Below are positions 20,301 through 27,816 of a stretch of DNA of 64,000 nt, piece by piece. Under the pieces are notes generated by a model. That model was not told the origin of the DNA, did not search any database, and saw only the letters and a program-made list of their open reading frames with translations. Position 1 is the first letter of the stretch; each line of letters begins with the position of its first letter. The position numbers and the translations under genes are program-made. Origin of the DNA: Eubacterium sp. (GTDB lineage: Bacteria; Bacillota; Clostridia; Lachnospirales; Lachnospiraceae); assembly GCA_017619835.1 (NCBI GenBank), contig JAFZRN010000008.1:111056-175055 (forward strand), given 5' to 3'.

Positions 20301-21729
20301 TATCGAAGAGATAAGACGTAACCTTAAAGCGCTTCAGGATAAGAGCATATCGCTGGATAAAAACGTCCGTGAGAGCGAGGCATCGCTTTCGAGGATAGCA
20401 GGAAGCATAGATTATGCGAGAAGAAGATTTGCCGAAAGATTCGGAGAAGAAAAGCTTTCGCTTCTTGAAGATATAAAGGCAGAGATGGAGGCCCGCAGCG
20501 AAAAGGGAATCGAGGAACATATAAGAGAGGCTTCCCAGATACTTTCTCATAAGAAAGAAGAGAGAGATACTCTTAAGGATAAGCTGAGTCAGTTCCTCAG
20601 CGAAGAAAAGGGTAATGAAGATATCTTAAGACTTTCGGAGAGGATAGTTGAATCTGATAAGGTCGATCTTAAGGAGCTCACCTCACTTGATGATGTGAAG
20701 CAGCTTAGAGAAAACTTTGACCAGATGCTCCTCAGCCACGATAAGCTTCTTAAGGATATCGACAGGGCTAAGGCTGACATGACTAAGGTTAAGCTCAAGG
20801 TTTATGAATCGCTTACCGAGATGAACCGTAATGAGCTTGCCGCATCCGTAAGGGATGACGTATACAGTCCGGGAACTCTGGAGGAGGCCCAGTCTCTTAC
20901 AGAGAGACTGAGAGAGGTTATAGATATTATAACACTCGAAAAGGACAGGCTCGAGAAGAGTCTCGTAAGCATGCAGCAGCTTAAGGATAACTTTATCGAG
21001 GAATGTATCGAGAGATGCCTGGATGTAAGAAGTGAGCTTGATAAGCTTACCAAGCTTTCAGAGATCACGATGGATAATGATAAGGTCCAGATGATCAGAC
21101 TTACCATCCCGTACGTTAAGGACGAATTCATCAAGGACAGAATGTCCGAATACATCGATCAGATAGTAGCCGAGATGGATTCCAAGGAAACCGATAACGA
21201 GATGCAGAAGTTCCTGAATGCGAGCCTTTCCATGAAGAAGCTTTTCTCGGTCATCGTAACCGATATGTCCAAGATAAAACTCTTGCTTTATAAGAGAGAA
21301 AGAATAAAGGAACAGAGCAGGTATCTGAAATATGAGGAGGCGGTAGGAAGTACCGGCCAGTCCCAGGGTATCTATATTCAGTTCCTGATATCCATAATCA
21401 ATTATATTGCGGGAATGTATTCCACAGCTGATACCGAAAAACGTTCGAAGACACTTTTCATCGATAACCCATTTGGTGCAGCGAAGGATATCTATATATG
21501 GGAGCCGATATTCGGGCTTCTTAAAGAGAACAACTGTCAGCTCATCGTACCTGCCCGTGGCGCTACGCCTGAGATAACGGGACGATTCGATATCAATTAT
21601 GTGCTTGGTCAGCAGATGACCGGCAAGAGGACGACTACGGTTGTTACAAGCTTTACCAGCAGGACAAAGGGTGAAGAGCTTGAGTATAAGGAACTTGATT
21701 ACGAGCAGCAGTCCTTTGATTTCATCTGA
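17317..21729 (+). CDS. jetC: JetC-like SMC-family ATPase
   Basis: A 1470-residue SMC/MukB-type protein. The N-terminal head has Walker A NGGGKS (39-44). Two long, charged coiled-coil arms flank a globular hinge at about residues 630-740. The C-terminal head has a signature-like GSTGQSQG and Walker B LFID at 1380-1383. The residue after the Walker B Asp is Asn (DNPFG) where most SMC proteins have the catalytic Glu; I recall DNPFG as typical of some Wadjet JetC groups. Known JetC complexes extrude DNA loops and present circular plasmids to the nuclease JetD. No jetD follows here. The alternative is a chromosome-acting MksB-type condensin. Confidence 0.82.
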   Translation: MPSINRIRVNNVKYNFGTQGYDDFSMRMYGRNTLYDLANGGGKSVLMLLLMQNLIPNCTLDDKQPIEKLFRDNSNTVIHSLIEWKLDDTDIKDGLRYMTTGFAAKKASGSDEEREDGTAQIEYFNYVLFYRDYNKNDIVNLPLEKDKEHISYKALKNYLHDLSRNDKNMLVYIFDRKGEYQKFIAEYGLFESHWEIIRGINKTEGHVRTYFESNYRTTRRVIEDLLIEEIIEKAYITKTSRETGKTESTAKLLLTIQEELKTLSEKKKDIRVYDYEKELLSLLTERIDSFMDLYQKKDELSKEFGRIYVTLESEKKGREDKLTLMREKLDEAETGVSEGEIRLELMKLLKDIYESEELEEKLTLKKAEEAELKSNISMQDAHLREKMAIREYLILKDAENELKRLDASREADRKDADIYSVVAGLKSLIFGEIEKNNAEIEKTSKTLEELTTEHDLKDKERSEAFTEMAILDNRREYIDADLKGLDEKYNELQDSMSRPILGNAVDIISNLQKEIGGLEEDIRDKEEEIKGLTENIQNLEKNLDSLRNEREKAELRDKELSELLVDYDELKEKKKAVSLIYTQSPDSALYDVEDSLIERNASLIVKLHEMKQRLGEFEKRENDIRNGRLMAPTKGVEKLQEYFTTRHGASSMFGMDYVSSLPEDMKKELLTRLPGIAYGLVVDDLDILMQDPGLSELDIDEEVILYDKESLNEARIGDEEGIGYVRHDKNFYLDLSTRQSRLNLLGDEMSLLTEDIRSTESMLDTLKEDMDFIHLYIDKGYDSLEEDLARTKDKLKTLDKDIEKAEKLRNEYSAKLSSSKDMVEEYTGEIEVRLKDISVLHEIAGADDDISRLKKEKIEISEKRKRLEALLKNAEDKLQSLEMTRLTLQDKIRSLEASSASLNAKWENRYAMYYVEGTHFEKMSGDMGELEAMFERSLGDVSEGRMSLEKEKLLRDTLTGTIERQKRSIGELGIALEDLDEQDENGTLVSPGDELIEEIRRNLKALQDKSISLDKNVRESEASLSRIAGSIDYARRRFAERFGEEKLSLLEDIKAEMEARSEKGIEEHIREASQILSHKKEERDTLKDKLSQFLSEEKGNEDILRLSERIVESDKVDLKELTSLDDVKQLRENFDQMLLSHDKLLKDIDRAKADMTKVKLKVYESLTEMNRNELAASVRDDVYSPGTLEEAQSLTERLREVIDIITLEKDRLEKSLVSMQQLKDNFIEECIERCLDVRSELDKLTKLSEITMDNDKVQMIRLTIPYVKDEFIKDRMSEYIDQIVAEMDSKETDNEMQKFLNASLSMKKLFSVIVTDMSKIKLLLYKRERIKEQSRYLKYEEAVGSTGQSQGIYIQFLISIINYIAGMYSTADTEKRSKTLFIDNPFGAAKDIYIWEPIFGLLKENNCQLIVPARGATPEITGRFDINYVLGQQMTGKRTTTVVTSFTSRTKGEELEYKELDYEQQSFDFI

Positions 21730-21745
21730 CATTTGAAGGAAGAGT

Positions 21746-22612
21746 ATGTACAGAATAGAAAGTTCGACAATTTTAACACCTCAGAACGGGCTGAATATAT
21801 ATAGGGGACGCACGCATGACTCTGTCACACTGACGGAGATCCGGGGGCATGATCCTATGGATATCGGCATTAAATATGATGCGCCCGAGCTTCTTGAAGG
21901 AACTCTGAGGACAAGGCGTTCGACCTGTATGATCCTTATGGGCAATCTGGGAGATCCTTATAACGATATCGAAAAAGAACTCGAGCTTACCAGAAGCTGC
22001 CTTAAGATAATCGAGAATAATGATTACGGTGTCTGCATCAGCACTCATCAGTCGCTTATCTTAAGAGATATGGATGTTCTTTCGGGTATTGCGGCCAAGA
22101 CAAAATGCGTTGTTGATATACCGATTCCGACTCTTGATGAAATAATACTTGAGAAGCTTGAAGGAAGTGATACAATATCTGTCGGTGACAGATTAGGTCT
22201 TGTAAAGAATTTGAGTGAAAAAGGGATCGATGTTGTCGTGGATATATATCCGGTGATCCCATTTGTAAATGACTCTCTGAAGGATTTAAATAGCCTTGTG
22301 AAAACTATTCTCGAATATGATATCCGGGCGATAGATCTAAGAGACTTAAGGCTCAGCATATCCAAAAACACGAAGCGTTTCTTTGAAACGGCTTTTGAAG
22401 AGAGATTCCCGGAACAATTTAAGGAATATATGGATTCGGGCTTAAACGAAAGCAGTGACATCACTGCACGAAATGATAAACAGATGATCCGTGACCTTGA
22501 CAAAATGATAAAACCCCACAAGGTCATGTATGATACAAGACAGATAAAACTGTGGAGACGACAATATGAGAATAAGACCACAGGAAAACAAATGACTATT
22601 CCATTTGAATAA
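21746..22612 (+). CDS. SPL-type radical SAM-fold protein lacking the cluster cysteines
   Basis: A 288-residue protein, 16 bases after jetC and behind AAGGAAGAG. It follows the layout of the spore photoproduct lyase-like radical SAM family: NIYRG (17-21), GNLGDPYN (66-73; the family has SDPYN), EKELELTRSCL, then ILRDMDVLSGIAAKTKCVVDI and a VDIYPVIPFVND segment. The family's CxxxCxxC, which holds the 4Fe-4S cluster, falls at residues 22, 26 and 29. Here those are Arg, Ser and Leu, while His24 between them is kept. No other CxxxCxxC exists, so radical chemistry is not expected. It occupies the position where jetD would be. A binding or scaffold role with the SMC complex is inference; an unrelated passenger gene is possible. 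Confidence 0.7.
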   Translation: MYRIESSTILTPQNGLNIYRGRTHDSVTLTEIRGHDPMDIGIKYDAPELLEGTLRTRRSTCMILMGNLGDPYNDIEKELELTRSCLKIIENNDYGVCISTHQSLILRDMDVLSGIAAKTKCVVDIPIPTLDEIILEKLEGSDTISVGDRLGLVKNLSEKGIDVVVDIYPVIPFVNDSLKDLNSLVKTILEYDIRAIDLRDLRLSISKNTKRFFETAFEERFPEQFKEYMDSGLNESSDITARNDKQMIRDLDKMIKPHKVMYDTRQIKLWRRQYENKTTGKQMTIPFE

Positions 22613-22623
22613 AGGAGGAAAAA

Positions 22624-23796
22624 ATGGACTACAATCAGGCAAGCTTAAAGATGCATGAGGAAAATCAGGGAAAACTCGAGGTAAACCTCAAGGTTCCCGT
22701 AGAGACAAAAGAGGATCTTTCCACCGCCTATACCCCGGGCGTAGCAGAGCCCTGCAGGAAGATCGCAGAGAATCCGGATGATGTGTATAAATACACTCTT
22801 AAGGCCAACACGGTAGCGGTAGTATCAGACGGAACAGCTGTTCTCGGACTCGGAGACATCGGTCCCCTTGCGGCCATTCCGGTAATGGAAGGTAAATCAG
22901 TATTATTCAAGAGATTCGGAAACGTGGATGCATTTCCAATCTGCATTGACACAAAGGATACAGACGAGATAGTTGAGACCGTAAAGAGACTTGCTCCTTC
23001 CTTCGGAGGAATCAATCTTGAGGATATATCCGCTCCCAGATGCTTCGAGGTAGAGGCAAGACTTAAGGAAGAACTGGATATCCCCGTATTCCATGATGAC
23101 CAGCATGGAACGGCAATCGTTGTTGCCGCAGGTCTTACAAATGCACTCAAGATAGTTAAGAAAGAGTGGAAGGATGTAAGTGCCGTGATAAGCGGTGCAG
23201 GTTCTGCCGGCATCTCGATCTGTAAGCTCCTTCAGAGCTTTGGTATCGGAAATGTTGTCCTTGTCGACAGTCAGGGAGCGCTTGTGGATGGTGATCCGAG
23301 ACTTAATCCCGCCAAGCAGGAGATCGCAGCTGTTACGAATAAAGATAAAGAGAGCGGAAGCCTTGCCGATGTAATAAAGGGTAAGGATGTATTCATTGGT
23401 GTATCCGCTCCCGGAATCGTTACCTCCGAGATGGTAAGAAGCATGGCTTCCGATCCTATCGTATTTGCCATGGCTAATCCCACACCCGAGATCATGCCGG
23501 ATGAGGCAAAGGCAGGCGGTGCAAGGATAATCGCAACAGGCCGTTCGGATTTCCCTAATCAGATCAATAACGTACTTGTATTCCCGGGAATCTTCAGAGG
23601 TGCCCTCGATGCAAGAGCAAGAGCTATAACCGAACCGATGAAGGAAGCTGCTGCAAGAGCTATAGCTTCCATCGTTACGGAAGATGAGCTTTCAGAGGAA
23701 TACATCATCCCCGATGCATTTAACGAGAAGGTTGCAAAGGTGGTTGCAAAGGCAGTTGCCGATGAGGCACGCCGCAGTAATGTAGCAAGAGTTTAA
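22624..23796 (+). CDS. NAD(P)-dependent malic enzyme
   Basis: A 390-residue short bacterial malic enzyme converting malate to pyruvate and CO2. It has STAYTPGVAEPCR (catalytic Tyr), the region FGGINLEDISAPRCFEVEARL, metal-binding HDDQHGTA and the Rossmann SGAGSAGISICKLL. The C-terminus is the standard ANPTPEI and GRSDFPNQINNVLVFPGIFRGALDARA. AAAGGAGG precedes the ATG, only 11 bases after the radical-SAM-fold gene, so it may share that transcript. The dinucleotide preference cannot be read from sequence with confidence. Confidence 0.93.
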   Translation: MDYNQASLKMHEENQGKLEVNLKVPVETKEDLSTAYTPGVAEPCRKIAENPDDVYKYTLKANTVAVVSDGTAVLGLGDIGPLAAIPVMEGKSVLFKRFGNVDAFPICIDTKDTDEIVETVKRLAPSFGGINLEDISAPRCFEVEARLKEELDIPVFHDDQHGTAIVVAAGLTNALKIVKKEWKDVSAVISGAGSAGISICKLLQSFGIGNVVLVDSQGALVDGDPRLNPAKQEIAAVTNKDKESGSLADVIKGKDVFIGVSAPGIVTSEMVRSMASDPIVFAMANPTPEIMPDEAKAGGARIIATGRSDFPNQINNVLVFPGIFRGALDARARAITEPMKEAAARAIASIVTEDELSEEYIIPDAFNEKVAKVVAKAVADEARRSNVARV

Positions 23797-23807
23797 AGGA
23801 AAGTTTT

Positions 23808-25850
23808 ATGTCATTAGAATTATATGAGAAAGCACGAAAGATGGGCGTCAAAGCCTATAAGAGCAGTGTCTCGCAGGGACGCTACCCTTATCTTCCCGTG
23901 CTTGACGATATACTGGATAAGGACTCGGTGTCGAGTGATGTTTCCCTCGGTCTCGTGGATATACCTCTTGACCGCATAGTGGGAACATGTACCAAAGGAA
24001 GGACCAGAGCATTTGCATCTAACTTCATGCCTCTTATGGAAGAAGGGACGGAGTTCTGTGCCAAATGGTCCGTACTTTGTGATGCCCATCTTTCGGAAGG
24101 CATCAGAGATGCCATTAAAGTATATGAATATCTGAATAATTATTACGTTGTAGAAGGCAATAAAAGAGTGAGTGTCCTCAAGTATTTTGAGGCTGACTCC
24201 ATTCCGGCATTTGTCACAAGAAAGGTTCCGAAGCTTACCGATGATCCCGAGATCCGTATCTATTATGAATATATGGATTTCAACAGGAAGACCGGTCTTA
24301 ACTTCATATTCTTCTCGAGGGAGGGGAGCTATAAAAGGCTGATAGATGAAGTAAATAATGCAATGAAGACAGATGAGATATCGGAGGACTCCACGGATAT
24401 AAGCACAGTCAGCGGAGCGGCCGATACCGCGGATGGTTCCGGCATGGTGATAAGAGCCGTGTCTTCAAAGATATGGGACGAGGATATACTTCTCGAGCTG
24501 AAGGCGGCTTACAGACGTTTTGCAGTTGCCTATAAGACAAAGGGTGGAGAACATCTCGAAGATATCACGACGGGAGATGCGTTCCTTGCCTTCGTGGAAC
24601 TGTCGGGCTTTGATAAGGTCTGCGATATGGGAATCGATGAGATTGAAAATGGTATCGCATCCATGTGGCAGGAGTTTCTTGTTATGAACGAGCAGTCCGA
24701 GGTTGAGGTTTCCCTTAATCCGCCCGAGACCAAGAAGAGTGTGATATCACAGCTTATCAGTAAAAAGCCTTCTGCGGATAATCCGCTCAAGGTAGCATTT
24801 ATCTATGATAAGGACCCTGTTCAGTCTGACTGGCTTTATTCACATGAGCTGGGAAGAAATCATATAAAGGAAGTCTTCGGAGATACCATAAGCACGCTTA
24901 AGATAACTGCTGCTTCCACTGAAGAGGAAGCAATCGAAGCAATGGAAGAGCTTATCGAAAAAGAGAAGGTGGAAGTTATCTTCACTACTACCACGAATCT
25001 TGTTGATGCCAGTCTTAAGGTTGCGATCAAGCATCCTGATGTGAAGATACTGAACTGTTCACTGAACACTTCGCATAGATATATAAGAACCTACAGTGCA
25101 CGTCTGTATGAAGCAAAGTTCCTTTCGGGAATGATAGCGGGTGCGCTTACAAAGACCAACCGTATAGGATATCTTGCGGATTATCCTATCTTCGGCGTTA
25201 TCGCAAATATCAATGCATTTGCCCAGGGAGTCCGTATGGTGAATCCCTATGCGGTAATCGAGCTTAAGTGGAGTACTCTTAAGGACAGTGAAGGAAGGGG
25301 AAACATATATAGATCCTTCTATGAAAACGGAATAGATTTTGTTTCCGATCAGGACATGATAACACCGAGCAAGGCTTCGCGCCGTTTCGGTCTTTATCAG
25401 GTTACTGATACCGATATTATCAACATTACAATGGCTACCTATAACTGGGGCAAGATGTATGAGAAGATAATCGACATCATTATGAACGGAAACTGGGGAA
25501 GTGCCGACGCCGAGAGCGAGAGCAAGCCCATCAATTACTGGTGGGGACTTTCGACGGGAGTCGTGGATCTGATCCTTTCCGATAAGATTCCCAAGGCAAC
25601 TGTCAGAATGATAGAAGCCATGAAAAGTATGGTAATAGATGAAAAGCTTCATGTGTTTGATGGTGAGATCATCGACCAGAACGGAAATACTATCAGCAGC
25701 GAAGATGAAGGAATGATCATAGATGACATCATCAAGATGGACTGGCTTCTCTGTAATGTCGAGGGAACCATCCCCGCAAAAGAGGAATTAAGAGAAGATG
25801 CACAGTCGATCGTTGAACTTCGTGGTGTCAAGAAGGAGTCGGAAGAGTGA
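23808..25850 (+). CDS. Cytoplasmic ParB-like domain / BMP (PnrA-type) domain fusion
   Basis: A 680-residue protein with no signal peptide or lipobox. Residues ~25-160 look like a ParB/sulfiredoxin-type domain (VDIPLDRIVGT at 50-60 and VVEGNKRVSVLKYF at 114-127, resembling the ParB GERR box). A helical middle follows. Residues ~327-620 match the basic membrane protein substrate-binding family (PLKVAFIYDKDPVQSDW, FTTTTNLVDASLKVAIKHPDVKI in two parts, and GMIAGALTKTNRIGYL). BMP proteins normally bind nucleosides outside the membrane; here the domain should be cytoplasmic and act as a sensor. Its stop overlaps the next gene's GTG start by four bases. Confidence 0.7.
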   Translation: MSLELYEKARKMGVKAYKSSVSQGRYPYLPVLDDILDKDSVSSDVSLGLVDIPLDRIVGTCTKGRTRAFASNFMPLMEEGTEFCAKWSVLCDAHLSEGIRDAIKVYEYLNNYYVVEGNKRVSVLKYFEADSIPAFVTRKVPKLTDDPEIRIYYEYMDFNRKTGLNFIFFSREGSYKRLIDEVNNAMKTDEISEDSTDISTVSGAADTADGSGMVIRAVSSKIWDEDILLELKAAYRRFAVAYKTKGGEHLEDITTGDAFLAFVELSGFDKVCDMGIDEIENGIASMWQEFLVMNEQSEVEVSLNPPETKKSVISQLISKKPSADNPLKVAFIYDKDPVQSDWLYSHELGRNHIKEVFGDTISTLKITAASTEEEAIEAMEELIEKEKVEVIFTTTTNLVDASLKVAIKHPDVKILNCSLNTSHRYIRTYSARLYEAKFLSGMIAGALTKTNRIGYLADYPIFGVIANINAFAQGVRMVNPYAVIELKWSTLKDSEGRGNIYRSFYENGIDFVSDQDMITPSKASRRFGLYQVTDTDIINITMATYNWGKMYEKIIDIIMNGNWGSADAESESKPINYWWGLSTGVVDLILSDKIPKATVRMIEAMKSMVIDEKLHVFDGEIIDQNGNTISSEDEGMIIDDIIKMDWLLCNVEGTIPAKEELREDAQSIVELRGVKKESEE

Positions 25851-26437
25851 GGATTCTAACTTTAGCAGACATGGAATCTAAATATTTGTGGGACTTCTTC
25901 GAGAAGAGTAAGCTGGAGGGGATAGACCTTATCCTGTCCGCAGGTGATCTCGCTCATGAGTATCTGGAGTTTCTTGCGACCTATTCCAAAGCGCCGGTAC
26001 TCTATATACACGGGAACCATGACACAAAGTATATCGACGATCCCCCTCTCGGATGTATATGCATAGATGATGATATTTATGTATATAATGGCGTGAGAAT
26101 TATGGGACTCGGCGGCAGTATGTGTTATAATTATGGTTCCTTCCAGTATACCGAGAAGGATATGTACATGAGATACCTTAAGCTTAAGCCGAAGCTCTGG
26201 AGAAGAAAAGGGATAGATATCCTGCTTACCCATGCACCTGCATACGGCCTGAATGACGGAACCGATCTTCCGCATATGGGCTTTAAGTGTTTCAACAAGA
26301 TCATGGATAAGTATGAACCGAGTCTTTTTGTTCACGGCCATGTTCACCTTAACTACGGCAGGGAGCATAAGAGAGAAGATACATATAATAAGACCAGAGT
26401 AATCAATGCTTTTGAAAGATATATAGTTGAGCTTTAG
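25847..26437 (+). CDS. Calcineurin-like metallophosphoesterase
   Basis: A 196-residue protein. The GTG start overlaps the previous stop (GTGA), behind AAGGAG, indicating coupling. Metal-binding motifs run in family order: AGDLAHE (GDxxH variant) near 32, GNHDTK near 55, THAPAYG near 130 and HGHVHLNYG near 158. The DxH of the first block is LADME, so the first metal ligand pattern is incomplete. Small members act on phosphodiesters or phosphoproteins; the substrate is unknown. Tight linkage to the ParB-BMP fusion suggests a shared process. Confidence 0.8.
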   Translation: MRILTLADMESKYLWDFFEKSKLEGIDLILSAGDLAHEYLEFLATYSKAPVLYIHGNHDTKYIDDPPLGCICIDDDIYVYNGVRIMGLGGSMCYNYGSFQYTEKDMYMRYLKLKPKLWRRKGIDILLTHAPAYGLNDGTDLPHMGFKCFNKIMDKYEPSLFVHGHVHLNYGREHKREDTYNKTRVINAFERYIVEL

Positions 26438-26452
26438 GGGAAGGAGACTTAA

Positions 26453-27811
26453 TTGAACGATTTTTCAGAGTTCCGTGATCTTACGGAAAAATACGTTGAA
26501 AGATATAGTAACGGTACGATAGATAAGTCTCTTTACACGAAGTATGATGTAAAGAGAGGCTTAAGAGATGCCGACGGCCGAGGAGTCCTGACGGGACTTA
26601 CGGAGATATCGGATGTATCGGGCTTTCGTGTTGAGAAAGATAAGAGAATCCCGATCCCGGGCGAGCTTTACTATCAGGGCTATGATGTAAGGCAGCTTGT
26701 AAATGGTTTCAATGGCTCGAAACACGGCTTTGAGGAAGTTATATTCCTGCTTCTCTTCGGAGAGCTTCCCACAAGAGAAGAGCTGGATGAGTTTATAGAG
26801 ATCCTGGGGATTTTAAGACCGCTTCCGGAAAACTTTAACAGAGATGTCATTATGAAGCAACCGAGTCGTAATATAATGAATGTGCTTCAGAGATGCGTGC
26901 TTACGCTTTATACCTATGACGATAATCCGGACGATATCAGCATAAGACATGTGCTTGCACAATCCTTAAGTCTTATCGCAAGATTTCCGGTAATTGCAGC
27001 ATACGGCTATCAGAGCTACAGACACCGCTACATGGATTCGAGTCTTGTGGTACATAGACCGAAGCCGGAACTTTCCACAGCGGAGAACATATTGAGGCTT
27101 CTAAGACCCGATCCTTCCTTTACGGACCTGGAGGCCCAGGTTCTGGATGTCTGTCTTACGCTTCATGCTGAGCACGGCGGTGGTAACAACTCCACCTTTA
27201 CGACTCACGTAATAACCACTACGGGTACAGATACCTATTCAACGGTTGCCGGCTCCCTCGGTTCTCTTAAGGGTCCGAGACACGGTGGTGCCAATCTCAA
27301 GGTTCAGCAGATGGTTGCGGATCTTAAGGCAAATGTCGAGGATACCGAAAATGATGCCCAGGTCAAGGCTTACCTCACAAAGCTTCTTAATAAGCAGGCC
27401 TTTGACAAGGCGGGACTGATATATGGGATGGGACATGCAATCTATACACTGTCAGACCCCAGAGCGGAGATACTTAAGGAATATGCCCGCAAGCTTTCCG
27501 AGGCTGAAGGCTATGTTAAGGAATTCGAGCTTTATGACAGGATAGAAAGACTTGCAAAGGATCTTATCTCCAAGAACAGGGATGTTCAGAAGCCGGTTTG
27601 TGCAAATGTGGATCTTTACAGCGGTTTCGTTTATTCCGTTTTAAAGATTCCGACAGAGCTCTTTACGCCGATGTTCGCCATTGCCCGTATCGCAGGCTGG
27701 TCGGCTCACAGGATAGAAGAAGTAGTTAATAACGGAAAGATCATTCGTCCGGCATACAAATACGTGGGTACCCATAGAGAGTACCTTCCGATCGAAGAGA
27801 GGAATTGGTAA
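26453..27811 (+). CDS. gltA: Citrate synthase
   Basis: A 452-residue citrate/2-methylcitrate synthase. The TTG start is supported by GGGAAGGAG 6-14 bases upstream and lack of a nearer ATG. Conserved parts are IPIPGELYYQGYDVRQLV (substrate-side loop), LHAEHGGGNNSTF, GPRHGGANLK with a catalytic His, GMGHAIYTLSDPRA with the second His and an Arg, and CANVDLYSGFVY with the catalytic Asp. It condenses oxaloacetate and acetyl-CoA. With malic enzyme nearby it may feed 2-oxoglutarate for glutamate synthesis. The N-terminal ~45 residues extend beyond the shortest enzymes but are usual in clostridia. Confidence 0.93.
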   Translation: MNDFSEFRDLTEKYVERYSNGTIDKSLYTKYDVKRGLRDADGRGVLTGLTEISDVSGFRVEKDKRIPIPGELYYQGYDVRQLVNGFNGSKHGFEEVIFLLLFGELPTREELDEFIEILGILRPLPENFNRDVIMKQPSRNIMNVLQRCVLTLYTYDDNPDDISIRHVLAQSLSLIARFPVIAAYGYQSYRHRYMDSSLVVHRPKPELSTAENILRLLRPDPSFTDLEAQVLDVCLTLHAEHGGGNNSTFTTHVITTTGTDTYSTVAGSLGSLKGPRHGGANLKVQQMVADLKANVEDTENDAQVKAYLTKLLNKQAFDKAGLIYGMGHAIYTLSDPRAEILKEYARKLSEAEGYVKEFELYDRIERLAKDLISKNRDVQKPVCANVDLYSGFVYSVLKIPTELFTPMFAIARIAGWSAHRIEEVVNNGKIIRPAYKYVGTHREYLPIEERNW

Positions 27812-27816
27812 AGATT

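Noticed and set aside
15089-22612. A complete Wadjet defence system
   Set aside because: No JetD nuclease is encoded; the fourth gene is a radical-SAM-fold protein. Only jetA-B-C-like parts are supported.
21746-22612. Active spore photoproduct lyase
   Set aside because: The three cluster cysteines are Arg, Ser and Leu.
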